From Candidatus Mcinerneyibacteriota bacterium (GTDB taxonomy: Bacteria > Macinerneyibacteriota > Macinerneyibacteria > Macinerneyibacteriales > DSCS01): a DNA stretch of 41,775 nt. The DNA lies in contig JAFGWL010000009.1 in the NCBI GenBank assembly GCA_016937175.1, forward strand, positions 1 to 41,775, read 5' to 3'. The notes beneath the pieces were generated by a model. It worked only from the letters and a program-made list of their open reading frames with translations. It made no database searches and had not been told where the DNA came from. This document shows, in pieces, positions 13,100 to 20,587 of this stretch; position 1 is the stretch's first letter, and the number at the start of each line of letters is the position of its first letter. The position numbers and the translations under genes were made by a program.

Positions 13100-14449
13100 T
13101 CAGTTACCCAGGCCTAACCGTTTCAGCTTTCTGTAAAGGGTGCTCTTGTGAATCCCGAGTTCCCGGGCAGCTTTAACTTTGTCTCCGCCGTTTCTCTCCA
13201 AGACATCCCGGAGGAGAGAAGCTTCGGCCCGTTCTGATACTTTTTGAAGGGATGAGATGTCCCTGGGCGGGCCCGGAGGGGCCAGCTCCGGGGGAAGAAG
13301 GTCCGAAGTGACCACAGAACTCCGGCATAAAATAAAGGCCCGTTCTATCACATTCTCCAGTTCCCTGATGTTCCCCGGCCAGCCATAGGAAAGAAAGGCC
13401 TGGTATACTTCCGGAGAAACACCCTGTATGGGGTTTTTCCTCCGGCTGTTGAAAAGACGGATAAACTGTTCTGTAAGAAGGGGAATATCTTCCTGCCGCT
13501 CCCGTAAAGGGGGTAGATGGAGACGGATGACATTGATCCGATAAAAGAGGTCTTCGCGGAAACGGCCTGCTTTGACCTCCTCTTCCAGATCCCTGTTCGT
13601 CGCGGCAATGACCCGGGCATTACTATTTTCTGTTTGTGTACCCCCCAGAGGCTCAAAGGTCTTATCCTGGAGGACCCGGAGAAGTTTGACCTGCATCGCC
13701 GGACTCAGCTCTCCGATCTCATCCAGAAAGATCGTTCCTCCCCGGGCCAGATGAAACCGACCCGGCTTATCTTTGACTGCGCCGGTAAAAGCTCCGGCCT
13801 TATATCCGAAAAGCTCACTCTCCAGAAGATTATCCGGCAGAGCCCCGCAGTTGACAGTCACAAAAGGTTCCTCTTTCCTGGGGCTGATCTGATGCATGGT
13901 CCGGGCCAGGACCTCTTTACCGGTCCCCGACTCGCCGGTGATCAGGACCGTCCCGCCGCTTTCCGCTACAGCCGGAAGCATCTCAAAGAGCGGTTTCATA
14001 GACGGGCTTCTGCTGATAAGCTCTCCGATACGATGACGCTCATCCAACTCCTGACGCAACTGTTCCACTTCGGTCAGGTCCCGGAAAGTCTCGGCTCCAC
14101 CGATGATATGACCCTCGTCATCCTTCAGTACCGCAGTGGAAACGCTTATCGGGATACGTTCGCCCTCTCCGTCGATGATATAACAGGAACGGTTGACTAC
14201 CGGCCGGCCTGTTTCGATTGTTCTTTTCAGAGCACAATCCGTTTCACACATACTGGATCTGAAAACATCTGAACATCGCCGTCCTATAGCCTCCTCTCGC
14301 AAGATTCCTGTGATCTCCTCGGCGGCTCTGTTAAAAGAGGTAACATTCCACTCTTTATCGACGGTAAAGACACCGTCGGAAATACTTTCTAAAATAGCCT
14401 CGGCAAAGGGGCTCATGGCGGGTTGGGATCTTTTTTTATTCTTATCCAT
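13100..14449 (-). CDS. PAS-domain sigma-54-dependent transcriptional activator
   Basis: This 449-residue protein has a PAS sensor (about 16-125), a short linker helix, an AAA+ sigma-54 interaction domain (about 145-385) and a Fis-type helix-turn-helix (about 405-445). The AAA+ part has Walker A TGESGTGKE (171-179), the sigma-54 contact loop GAFTGA (219-224) and Walker B FLDEIGE (241-247). There is no receiver domain, so the PAS domain must sense the signal; it has Cys68 and Cys72 in MCETDC. I chose ATG 14449 over an upstream in-frame start that would overlap the promoter. Its position beside a sigma-54 promoter and enhancer-like pair makes it the likely activator of the NifX/MinD operon, as in the Desulfovibrio ORP locus. 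Confidence 0.95.
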   Translation of the reverse strand: MDKNKKRSQPAMSPFAEAILESISDGVFTVDKEWNVTSFNRAAEEITGILREEAIGRRCSDVFRSSMCETDCALKRTIETGRPVVNRSCYIIDGEGERIPISVSTAVLKDDEGHIIGGAETFRDLTEVEQLRQELDERHRIGELISRSPSMKPLFEMLPAVAESGGTVLITGESGTGKEVLARTMHQISPRKEEPFVTVNCGALPDNLLESELFGYKAGAFTGAVKDKPGRFHLARGGTIFLDEIGELSPAMQVKLLRVLQDKTFEPLGGTQTENSNARVIAATNRDLEEEVKAGRFREDLFYRINVIRLHLPPLRERQEDIPLLTEQFIRLFNSRRKNPIQGVSPEVYQAFLSYGWPGNIRELENVIERAFILCRSSVVTSDLLPPELAPPGPPRDISSLQKVSERAEASLLRDVLERNGGDKVKAARELGIHKSTLYRKLKRLGLGN

Positions 14450-14468
14450 GGCTAACTCTTTCCGTTTG

Positions 14469-14496
14469 AGTATACCCCTTTTGAACGAGCTTTCAA
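14469..14496 (-). promoter_or_regulatory. Sigma-70 promoter of the sigma-54 activator gene
   Basis: Minus strand: TTGAAA (14491-14496), 16-bp spacer, TATACT (14469-14474), 19 bp before the ATG. The -35/spacer region contains the inverted repeat TTGAA-n6-TTCAA. Confidence 0.6.
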
Positions 14497-14519
14497 GTTG
14501 AGAAATAGAGACTGAAAGG

Positions 14520-14544
14520 AGCCGGGAGTGTGCCACCCCCGGCT
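14520..14544 (-). terminator. Terminator-like hairpin after the GlsB-like gene
   Basis: Stem AGCCGGG / CCCGGCT with an inner GTG/CAC pair, 10 bp past the stop of the minus-strand GlsB-like gene. The tail (CCTTTC) is poor in T, so it may work only partly. Confidence 0.55.
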
Positions 14545-14554
14545 TTGCACTCTA

Positions 14555-14809
14555 TCAGGCTTTTTTAATAAGCCGGATGATCCAGATCAGGATAATGGCC
14601 CCGATCAAGGCGACGACAAGGGACGGGATGATCCCGGCCCCCATATTGACTTTGAGGACATCGGAAAAAAGCCATCCGCCTAAAATAGCCCCGACGACTC
14701 CTACGATAAGGTCACCGATAAGTCCGAAACCCTTTCCTTTCATGATCCTCCCGGCAAGCCATCCCGCGGCAAGGCCGATGAGCAAAAACCATACAAGACC
14801 CATACCCAT
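14555..14809 (-). CDS. GlsB/YeaQ/YmgE-family small membrane protein
   Basis: This 84-residue protein has three hydrophobic helices. It shows the family's glycine-rich motifs GLAAGWLAGRIMKGKGFG, GDLIVGVVGAILGGWLF and a C-terminal LIGAIILIWIIRLIKKA. This is the transglycosylase-associated protein family (PF04226), small inner-membrane proteins linked to stress in several bacteria but of unproven biochemical role. GGAGG is well placed. It has its own TTGACA-type promoter at 14853-14880, divergent from that of the DUF1295 gene. Confidence 0.92.
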   Translation of the reverse strand: MGMGLVWFLLIGLAAGWLAGRIMKGKGFGLIGDLIVGVVGAILGGWLFSDVLKVNMGAGIIPSLVVALIGAIILIWIIRLIKKA

Positions 14810-14852
14810 AGATCCACCTCCTATGTTTCACACAAAGAAAACCAACTATTTT

Positions 14853-14880
14853 ATGATACTCTTTGTCCGGGCTATGTCAA
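14853..14880 (-). promoter_or_regulatory. Sigma-70 promoter of the GlsB-like gene
   Basis: Minus strand: TTGACA (14875-14880), 16-bp spacer, TATCAT (14853-14858). Confidence 0.65.
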
Positions 14881-14885
14881 TGCCA

Positions 14886-14914
14886 TTGAATCTTTGTTCT
14901 CAACCGCTTATAAT
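14886..14914 (+). promoter_or_regulatory. Sigma-70 promoter of the DUF1295 gene
   Basis: TTGAAT (14886-14891), 17-bp spacer, TATAAT (14909-14914). It is back to back with the GlsB-like gene promoter, the two -35 boxes being 5 bp apart. Confidence 0.7.
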
Positions 14915-14938
14915 AAAAAGAAACGGCAAGGAGGCTTC

Positions 14939-15706
14939 ATGAATCTTTTTCTTTTTCTTGCGATCTCTCTGGGTATTCAAGTTTTGCTTTTTATCCCCGC
15001 CTTTCTCTTAAAGACAGACAAGCTCACAGACCTCTCCTATTCTTTGAGTTTTGCGGTACTGGCTGTCGCCGGAGTCTTTTTTACCTCCCGGACGCCTCTC
15101 TCCTCCCTGGCCTGCGCCCTTATCCTGGCCTGGAGTATCCGACTGGGACTCTTTCTCTTCAGCCGCATATTGAAGATGAAACAAGACAAACGGTTTGACG
15201 GGGTCCGGGAAAACTTGTTCAGGTTCGGCTCTTTCTGGCTGATCCAGGGTATCACCGTATGGGTTATCCTTCTTCCCTACTTTCTACTTTTGAAGAGCAG
15301 GAACATTTTTACTGCAGTATCAGGAGCAGGCCTGGTGATCTGGATAGCAGGATTAACGATGGAAACCGTGGCGGACTTTCAGAAGAAGCGTTTCCGGAGC
15401 TGTCCTGAGAATAAGGGGAAGTGGATCGAGAGGGGGATGTGGAAAGTCTCACGCCATCCTAACTACTTCGGGGAGATCCTCTGCTGGATCGGTTTTTATC
15501 TCTTTGCGGCCCCTTCGCTGACTCCTATCGGACGTCTTATCGCCCTGGCCAGCCCTCTGTCCATCTCGGCTCTTCTTCTCTTTTTTTCGGGGATCCCCCC
15601 GCTGGAAAAGAGCGCAGACCAGCGCTGGGGGAAAAACAAGGCCTATCAGGCTTACAAAGCAAAGACATCTCTTCTTATTCCGTGGCCCCCGAAAAACCGC
15701 TTATGA
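14939..15706 (+). CDS. DUF1295 / steroid 5-alpha-reductase-like membrane protein
   Basis: This 255-residue polytopic membrane protein has about six to seven hydrophobic segments. The C-terminal half carries the signature of the DUF1295/ICMT-like methyltransferase-reductase fold: RGMWKVSRHPNYFGEILCWIGFYLFA, then DQRWGKNKAYQAYKAKTSLLIPW. Family members sit in the cytoplasmic membrane and are thought to bind lipid or steroid-like substrates with NADPH or SAM; the reaction here is unknown. The start is ATG 14939 with AAGGAGG, since an upstream in-frame start would fall beside the -10 box. It overlaps the convergent methyltransferase gene by 6 bp. Confidence 0.9.
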   Translation: MNLFLFLAISLGIQVLLFIPAFLLKTDKLTDLSYSLSFAVLAVAGVFFTSRTPLSSLACALILAWSIRLGLFLFSRILKMKQDKRFDGVRENLFRFGSFWLIQGITVWVILLPYFLLLKSRNIFTAVSGAGLVIWIAGLTMETVADFQKKRFRSCPENKGKWIERGMWKVSRHPNYFGEILCWIGFYLFAAPSLTPIGRLIALASPLSISALLLFFSGIPPLEKSADQRWGKNKAYQAYKAKTSLLIPWPPKNRL

Positions 15707-16576
15707 CCCGACGCTTTTACGGGGCACAGCCATGACAGCGAATTCGTCCTCAGAAGCCCGGTAGGGATCGCCGGCCACACTCCCCCAGAAGTGAACAGGC
15801 AAGAGGGACACCATAGCTAGCTCCCTCTTCAGCTTCTCCGGAGAAAAATGTTCCAACCAGTTATAGATGACACGGCTCTTTTTTCTCTCGATAATCTCAT
15901 ACTCTTCCAGGACGATTCCCTGTTCCCGGTAAAGGACGCGGCGGAAATACTCATAATAGGGATGTTCAGACCAGAACCCTTCCCCGGAAGAATATCGAAA
16001 GGCTTCTTCTTCACGGAGTCTGGAAAAACGGGAGAGTGAAAAGAGGTCGAAGAGAAAAAACCCACCGGGTTTTAAGGCAGCCTTGACCATGCGGAGAAAA
16101 CGAAGACGCTGTTCAAAACTCATGGCACAGTAATCGCCCATGATAAGGAGAGCTGCATCAAATTTTTTTGGGGGATGATACTCCAGATAATCGCAGAGAT
16201 GATATTCCACCTTACACCCCTCTTCGTCAGCTCGTTTCCGGGCATAATCCAGTGAGCGCGATGAAAAGTCGATCCCCGTCACTTCGAGCCCATGACAAGC
16301 CATAGGCAAAGTATAGAGGCCGGGGCCACACCCGAAATCGATGACGGCCTGTCCCGCTTTAAGGGAAAACTCCTCCAGGATCCACCGCACAGACCTGTCG
16401 ATAAAGCTTTTTTTACGGGACGCGACGTTCACCGCTTCATCCAAATGAAAGTGCAGCATCTGTTTTGAGATGTAAGGGTCTGTCCACAACTCTCGCACCG
16501 TTGTTTCCCCGAAGGGAGGAGGCAGGGGAGTCCGGGGCTTTAATAGATCCACATGCTTCTTTCGTATCCCATCCAT
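15701..16576 (-). CDS. Class I SAM-dependent methyltransferase
   Basis: This 291-residue protein has the SAM-binding motif VIDFGCGPGLYTLPMA (motif I), a following GIDFSSRSLDYARKRA and AALKPGGFFLFDLF (motif III area), all typical of Methyltransf_25-type enzymes. The N-terminal 80 residues are helical and the C-terminal part looks like a substrate cap. I place the start at the ATG that overlaps the stop of the upstream GNAT gene (TGATG). A TTG nine codons upstream is possible but less likely. The substrate is unknown. It is the last gene in a run with two acetyltransferases. Confidence 0.85.
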   Translation of the reverse strand: MDGIRKKHVDLLKPRTPLPPPFGETTVRELWTDPYISKQMLHFHLDEAVNVASRKKSFIDRSVRWILEEFSLKAGQAVIDFGCGPGLYTLPMACHGLEVTGIDFSSRSLDYARKRADEEGCKVEYHLCDYLEYHPPKKFDAALLIMGDYCAMSFEQRLRFLRMVKAALKPGGFFLFDLFSLSRFSRLREEEAFRYSSGEGFWSEHPYYEYFRRVLYREQGIVLEEYEIIERKKSRVIYNWLEHFSPEKLKRELAMVSLLPVHFWGSVAGDPYRASEDEFAVMAVPRKSVGS

Positions 16577-17136
16577 CAAGCCGTTTCTCTGTACTTTCGC
16601 CAATAGGTGAAGAGAAGGGATCGGCCCAGAAGGGGAACAGCTTCCATCTCATTTCGCACAAAAGTAAAACCGCTTTTCTCCAGGACCCGGCAGGAAGCGC
16701 TGTTTTCTGCAGGGGCCGTACCGATAATATAGGAGAGGGAAAAATGAGAGAAGGCCCACTCTGTCAGGGCGCTACATGCTTCAGTAGCATACCCCTTTCC
16801 CCGGTAGGAAGGAAGCAATCCATAGGAGATTTCTGTCTCATCATGAAGCCCATGTCTCCCGACACTGACATGGCCGGCCCTGCTTCCACTCTCTTTTTCG
16901 ATCACTGCCAGGCCGATGATATCTGTGACGGGATCCATCTTCTCATATTTGGACCTCTGCCATCGGAAAAAATCCACAGCCTTCTCACGGTTCATGGCCC
17001 ACCCTTCAAAAAAGTTACCCTTGGCGCTCTCCCGGCAAAGGTTCCAATACCCTTCGAAATCCTCCTCCTCCCATAAGGAAAGAAGAAGACGGGGGGTCTC
17101 TATGGGGAGCTTCAGCTTACCGGCATTACTGTTCAT
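16576..17136 (-). CDS. GNAT N-acetyltransferase, RimJ/RimL type
   Basis: This protein has the GNAT fold of the RimJ/RimL ribosomal-protein acetyltransferase group. The opening is LPIETPRLLLSLWEEEDFEGY, the acetyl-CoA loop is LPSYRGKGYATEACSALTEWAF, and the end is SCRVLEKSGFTFV. I prefer ATG 17136 (186 residues) because the conserved ETPRLLL strand then sits near residue 12, as in relatives. The alternative start at 17175 adds 13 unmatched residues. Its substrate cannot be told. A strong ribosome site at about 17201-17207 serves a different short frame (see 17126-17194). Confidence 0.85.
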   Translation of the reverse strand: MNSNAGKLKLPIETPRLLLSLWEEEDFEGYWNLCRESAKGNFFEGWAMNREKAVDFFRWQRSKYEKMDPVTDIIGLAVIEKESGSRAGHVSVGRHGLHDETEISYGLLPSYRGKGYATEACSALTEWAFSHFSLSYIIGTAPAENSASCRVLEKSGFTFVRNEMEAVPLLGRSLLFTYWRKYRETA

Positions 17137-17194
17137 TTCGAAGCCTTCTGAAGAAAGACCCCCGCTGTCTGTCATCTGTTTGGTTCTTCACCAT
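17126..17194 (-). CDS. Possible 22-codon leader peptide upstream of the GNAT gene
   Basis: The best ribosome site here, AAGGAGG, precedes ATG 17194, which opens a 22-residue frame (MVKNQTDDRQRGSFFRRLRN...) ending 11 nt inside the GNAT gene. The GNAT start itself has only a weak site. Translational coupling through this short frame would explain the layout; a coding frameshift is the other option. Confidence 0.3.
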   Translation of the reverse strand: MVKNQTDDRQRGSFFRRLRNEQ

Positions 17195-17211
17195 CGCTCC
17201 TCCTTATTCCA

Positions 17212-17826
17212 TTATCTATCTGACGGGAAAAAAGAGGTCTTTGTTTCACTTTTATATGATTTTTCGGCGGGACAAAGAGAATCAAGATCATACTCCAGCT
17301 GGACATCCCAGGGCTCGGCCTGGGCCAGTTCTGCATCGATCTCTTCAGCGTCGACACAACCCACTTGTCTGTAGAAAGCCTGTGTCTCCCGGGACGACTG
17401 CGTGGATATGTAGAGCTTTTGAGCTCCCAGACGCTTTGCTTTCAGTGTAAGTTGCAAAAAGAGTGCTTTCCCGATCCCTTGGTTCCGAAACGGACGGGAA
17501 ACATGGAGGAGGACCAGTTGAAGATATTGGCCCCGGCTTCCGAAAAGAAAAGCATCCAGGGCCCCGAAAGCAATGAGTGATCCCTGATGGAACGCTCCAT
17601 AAACAGCTCCTCCACGGTCCAGCAGAGTCCGGAAGAGGACGATGACCTCTTTCTTTTCTTCCTTGTCCCAGTCATCGATAAAAGGAACTTCACGGATGGC
17701 CCAACCTTCTTTTTCTCTTCTCCAGCAATGTGTGACCTTCTGGAAACGATCGAAGGAGTCCAGAAGCCCGGGGAGACACTCTTCCCGGGAGAGGTAGCGG
17801 AAGATGTGATCACGCTTCTCTGTCAT
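17212..17826 (-). CDS. GNAT N-acetyltransferase
   Basis: This 204-residue protein has an N-terminal half with little recognisable sequence and a clear GNAT core at about 90-160. The core contains the strand LQLVLLHVSRPFRNQGIGKALF with the acetyl-CoA pyrophosphate loop (RNQGIGKA), then LYISTQSSRETQAFYRQVGC. It is likely a cytoplasmic small-molecule or peptide acetyltransferase with unknown substrate. It lies 24 bp after the lipoprotein gene and 17 bp before the leader region of the next GNAT gene. The two GNAT genes and the methyltransferase gene may be co-transcribed. Confidence 0.85.
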   Translation of the reverse strand: MTEKRDHIFRYLSREECLPGLLDSFDRFQKVTHCWRREKEGWAIREVPFIDDWDKEEKKEVIVLFRTLLDRGGAVYGAFHQGSLIAFGALDAFLFGSRGQYLQLVLLHVSRPFRNQGIGKALFLQLTLKAKRLGAQKLYISTQSSRETQAFYRQVGCVDAEEIDAELAQAEPWDVQLEYDLDSLCPAEKSYKSETKTSFFPSDR

Positions 17827-17850
17827 CCGCTTTCATCTCCCCGAAAATGG

Positions 17851-18282
17851 CTATTCGTTGCTGTCTTTCAGAAAAGTCACATCGGTCACTTCTGTGTTGA
17901 AGATCTTCCAGTCCCCCTTGACTTGCTTCAGGGTATGGATACCTTCTATCTGATTATCCTGAAACTCCGGGCCGCTGATCTTCTTTGTGACCTGGACAAA
18001 ATGAACCCGCGCCTGGTCTTTACTCTTTTCAAGGACATCAGCCTCTTTGAGCTCATAACTGAAATCGTAGGCCTCAAACATCTGTTCCAATCCCTGTCTC
18101 AGGGTGTTGTAGCCCGGAGCCTCTTTGTGGACGGTCTCAAGAAAACCCTGAGCATTCTCATCGCGGCTCATCTGAAGATTTTGTTCGATGACAGAGATCA
18201 GGGCCTCATCTTCAGGGATTCCTGCTCCGCACCCCCATACCAATAAGAGCCCGATGACTACCAACCCTGCTGTCTTCTTCAT
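17851..18282 (-). CDS. Lipoprotein with NTF2/SnoaL-like domain (tentative)
   Basis: This 143-residue protein begins MKKTAGLVVIGLLLVWGCGAG, a lipoprotein signal peptide with the lipobox LVWGC (Cys18). It is therefore likely anchored to the inner or outer membrane facing the periplasm. The rest alternates helix and strand (NTLRQGLEQMFEAYDFSYEL, then VHFVQVTKKISGPEF, then GDWKIFNTEVTDV), a pattern reminiscent of NTF2-like folds. This is a guess from pattern only. AAGGAGGG precedes the start. The leader carries a terminator-like hairpin at 18300-18323. Confidence 0.75.
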   Translation of the reverse strand: MKKTAGLVVIGLLLVWGCGAGIPEDEALISVIEQNLQMSRDENAQGFLETVHKEAPGYNTLRQGLEQMFEAYDFSYELKEADVLEKSKDQARVHFVQVTKKISGPEFQDNQIEGIHTLKQVKGDWKIFNTEVTDVTFLKDSNE

Positions 18283-18299
18283 TTTCCCTCCTTCAGGTT

Positions 18300-18323
18300 A
18301 AAAAGACTTCAACGAGTCTTTTT
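18300..18323. terminator. Symmetric terminator-like hairpin in the lipoprotein leader
   Basis: AAAAAGACT / AGTCTTTTT with a 6-nt loop TCAACG has T-runs on both strands. It lies 18 bp upstream of the lipoprotein ATG. A possible promoter (TATACT at 18363-18368, minus strand) would place it in the leader as an attenuator. Otherwise 18283-18482 contains only weak promoter-like sequences. Confidence 0.45.
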
Positions 18324-18482
18324 TGTGAACAGAGCATAAGTAAAGGCTCCGTTTTCCCTTAAAGTATACCCCCTTTTCAACTCCTTTTCATCAGGAACCT
18401 TGTTTTTGAAGGGGAAAACCTTTCTCCTATCCGTTTACTTAGCAGGTCCCCTATGATAAAATAGCCATGGAAAGGAGTTCAG

Positions 18483-19085
18483 ATGCAGGGGCATGAGTGT
18501 TACATGGATTTTTCATCACCCTTCGGGATGTTTCATATTATATGGGACCCTGAAGATAAAGCTCATCCCTTACGACGGATCTATCTCTCTTCTCCCGGGG
18601 AAACTTCTCTGAACCGGATGAAAAATAAATATCCGAAAATCTCATTTCTGGCATCCCCTCCTATTCGGGAGATCGGCCGGCTGATCACCGCTTTTCTGGA
18701 AGGTGTTCCCGTCTCTCTTGAAGAAGTCCCTATTGACTTCAACCTATGCCCTCCCTTCCAGGCGGCTGTCCTCAAAGCAGAACGACTGGTCCCTTCCGGA
18801 CATGTCATCACGTACAGCTGTCTGGCAAGTGCTGCCGGAAAGAGAAACGCAGCCAGGGCAACGGGCCATGCTTTAGCGACAAACCTCTTCCCTCTTCTTA
18901 TCCCTTGTCACCGGGCGATCCGTTCCAACGGCACCCTCGGCGGGTATCAGGGGGGACTTGCCATGAAAAGAAAACTTCTCGAAAGGGAAGGCATCGCCTT
19001 TAACCACGACGGAAAAGTGCCTTCGGAGTTTCTCATGGATACGGGCATAGATCCCAAAAGAGAAGAAGAGGATCGATCCTCATGA
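18483..19085 (+). CDS. ogt: Methylated-DNA-protein-cysteine methyltransferase
   Basis: This 200-residue suicide repair protein takes alkyl groups from O6-alkylguanine in DNA. The C-terminal domain has the DNA-binding block GHVITYSCLASAAGKRNAARATGHALATN and the active site LIPCHRAI with acceptor Cys142, followed by GGYQGGLAMKRKLLEREG. The N-terminal domain (1-85) is short and lacks Ada-type metal cysteines, so this is an Ogt/MGMT, not an Ada. AAAGGAG precedes the ATG. It overlaps the radical SAM gene by 4 bp (ATGA), so the two are co-translated. Confidence 0.95.
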   Translation: MQGHECYMDFSSPFGMFHIIWDPEDKAHPLRRIYLSSPGETSLNRMKNKYPKISFLASPPIREIGRLITAFLEGVPVSLEEVPIDFNLCPPFQAAVLKAERLVPSGHVITYSCLASAAGKRNAARATGHALATNLFPLLIPCHRAIRSNGTLGGYQGGLAMKRKLLEREGIAFNHDGKVPSEFLMDTGIDPKREEEDRSS

Positions 19086-20152
19086 CAGATTTCAAAAAAA
19101 TCTATGTGGAACTGACCAATAAGTGCAACCTGGATTGCCGCACCTGCATGCGCAACTCCTGGGAGGAGCCCATGGGGATCATGGAAGGGGCCTTGTACAA
19201 CCGCCTGATGGAGGGGATCCGTCGTTTCAGGACACCCCCGACAATTTTCTTCGGCGGGATAGGAGAGCCGCTGGTCCACTCCCATGTTACAGAGATGATT
19301 TCAGCAGCCAAGGCAGCAGGATGCCGTGCAGAGATGATTACCAACGGAATCCTCCTCACAGAAACCCGGGCCCGCTCCCTTATTGAAGCCGGGCTGGACA
19401 CTCTATGGGTCTCCATCGATGGCGCCCGTCCGGAAAGTTATCTGGACGTCCGGCTGGGGGACCACCTCCCGATAATCCTGGAAAACCTCAAACGCTGGAA
19501 GAAGCTCTCCGGAACTGAAACCGAACTGGGGATCGCCATGGTCCTCATGGACCGCAACAGGGAGGATCTCCCCAAGGTCATCGATCTGGCTGAAAACCTT
19601 CAGGCCCGCCGTTTCTCCCTGAGCCATGTGGAGGCCTACACCCCGTCTCTTTTGAAAGAGAGGCTCTATAGCGATGCGGTGGGCCTTGAGTTTCCCCCTG
19701 AAGGAGTGGCTCTTCCCTCCTTTGAGACAGATGCTAAGGGGGCCGCCCTTATCAAAGAACTGGAGCAAAAATTCATCCTCCCAGAGCCACGGCATCTTCC
19801 TGCCGGCGGAGCCTGCCCTTTTCTTTTAAGGGAGAGTATCAGCATCCGGTGGGACGGGCATATCTCGCCCTGCCTCCCTCTCCTCCACGGCCATACAGTC
19901 CACTTCAGCGACTATTCACGCTTCTGGAACCACTTCTCCCTGGGGTCGTTGAAAGAGGACTCCCTGCAAGAGATCACTTCTTCTCCCTTTTTCACAGAAT
20001 TTCATAAGAAACTGGACGAGTTTGACTTTGCCCCCTGTCTCACGTGCAATGCCTGCGACCTTCCCAGCGTCAACGGAGAAGACTGCTTCGGCCATACCCA
20101 CCCCGCCTGCGGGGGTTGTCTGTGGGCCAGAGGTTTTATCGTCTGTCCTTAA
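19082..20152 (+). CDS. Radical SAM protein with SPASM domain
   Basis: This 356-residue protein has the radical SAM cluster motif at Cys15-x3-Cys19-x2-Cys22 (KCNLDCRTC). The TIM-barrel core includes FFGGIGEPL and LWVSIDGARPESY. The C-terminal SPASM-like region has at least seven cysteines (319, 322, 325, 335, 343, 346, 355), plus an earlier pair in GGACPFLL and SPCLPL. The ending CGGCLWARGFIVCP resembles proteins annotated as maturases of tungsten-cofactor oxidoreductases, but no such enzyme or small cofactor gene is in the window. The target is thus unknown. Fe-S enzyme, cytoplasmic, needs reductant. It is coupled to ogt by a 4-bp overlap. Confidence 0.9.
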   Translation: MTDFKKIYVELTNKCNLDCRTCMRNSWEEPMGIMEGALYNRLMEGIRRFRTPPTIFFGGIGEPLVHSHVTEMISAAKAAGCRAEMITNGILLTETRARSLIEAGLDTLWVSIDGARPESYLDVRLGDHLPIILENLKRWKKLSGTETELGIAMVLMDRNREDLPKVIDLAENLQARRFSLSHVEAYTPSLLKERLYSDAVGLEFPPEGVALPSFETDAKGAALIKELEQKFILPEPRHLPAGGACPFLLRESISIRWDGHISPCLPLLHGHTVHFSDYSRFWNHFSLGSLKEDSLQEITSSPFFTEFHKKLDEFDFAPCLTCNACDLPSVNGEDCFGHTHPACGGCLWARGFIVCP

Positions 20153-20160
20153 AAAAAGAA

Positions 20161-20181
20161 GGGCCGGCTGAAAACCGGCCC
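20161..20181 (-). terminator. Intrinsic terminator of the DUF1508 gene
   Basis: Stem GGGCCGG / CCGGCCC with a 7-nt loop, followed on the minus strand by TTCTTTTTTTAAGG. It lies 7 bp past the minus-strand gene stop. Confidence 0.8.
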
Positions 20182-20187
20182 GCAAAA

Positions 20188-20373
20188 TCACTCGGTCTCG
20201 ACCAGGTCAGCTCCGGGAGCATTTTTCCTCACAGACTCGATCCCCGCCAGACAGTTCTTTTTACTTGTGTACCCTTCGCTTGTGGCGATGACCTGTCCGT
20301 TGACGGCTTTCAGCCGGAAACGGAACTCTCCCTTTTTGTCCTGATACATCTCGAATTTTCCCTTACCCGCCAT
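20188..20373 (-). CDS. DUF1508 (YegP-like) small protein
   Basis: This 61-residue protein matches the DUF1508 repeat: GKFEMYQDKKGEFRFRLKAVNG, VIATSEGYTSKKNCLAGIESVRKNA. One repeat unit is present, where some family members have two. These small cytoplasmic proteins are widespread and of unknown function. The start is ATG 20373, with AAAGGAGAG in front; an upstream in-frame start lacks a ribosome site. A promoter at 20430-20457 and a terminator at 20161-20181 make it a single-gene unit. Confidence 0.9.
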   Translation of the reverse strand: MAGKGKFEMYQDKKGEFRFRLKAVNGQVIATSEGYTSKKNCLAGIESVRKNAPGADLVETE

Positions 20374-20429
20374 GACACTCTCCTTTCGTAAGTGAGCCCT
20401 TGTAATAAAAAACACTTTCCTTATGATTA

Positions 20430-20457
20430 AATATAATCCTTTTTAACGGAATATCAA
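20430..20457 (-). promoter_or_regulatory. Promoter of the DUF1508 gene
   Basis: Minus strand: TTGATA (20452-20457), 16-bp spacer, TATATT (20430-20435). Confidence 0.55.
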
Positions 20458-20565
20458 TAGGAATAACAGCAGATTATTGATAATAAATTGAAGTTCAGCT
20501 TAAAAAGAGGGAAAGAGACTTCATTTGATAAAAAAATAGAGAAAAATAACAAGGTGTCAAAGGAT

Positions 20566-20579
20566 CCGGCTTCTGCCGG
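20566..20579 (-). terminator. Probable terminator of tmRNA
   Basis: Short GC stem CCGGC-TTCT-GCCGG lies 9 nt past the tmRNA 3' end. The minus-strand tail ATCCTTTG has few T residues, so it is a weak candidate. Confidence 0.45.
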
Positions 20580-20587
20580 TTTTGTGA

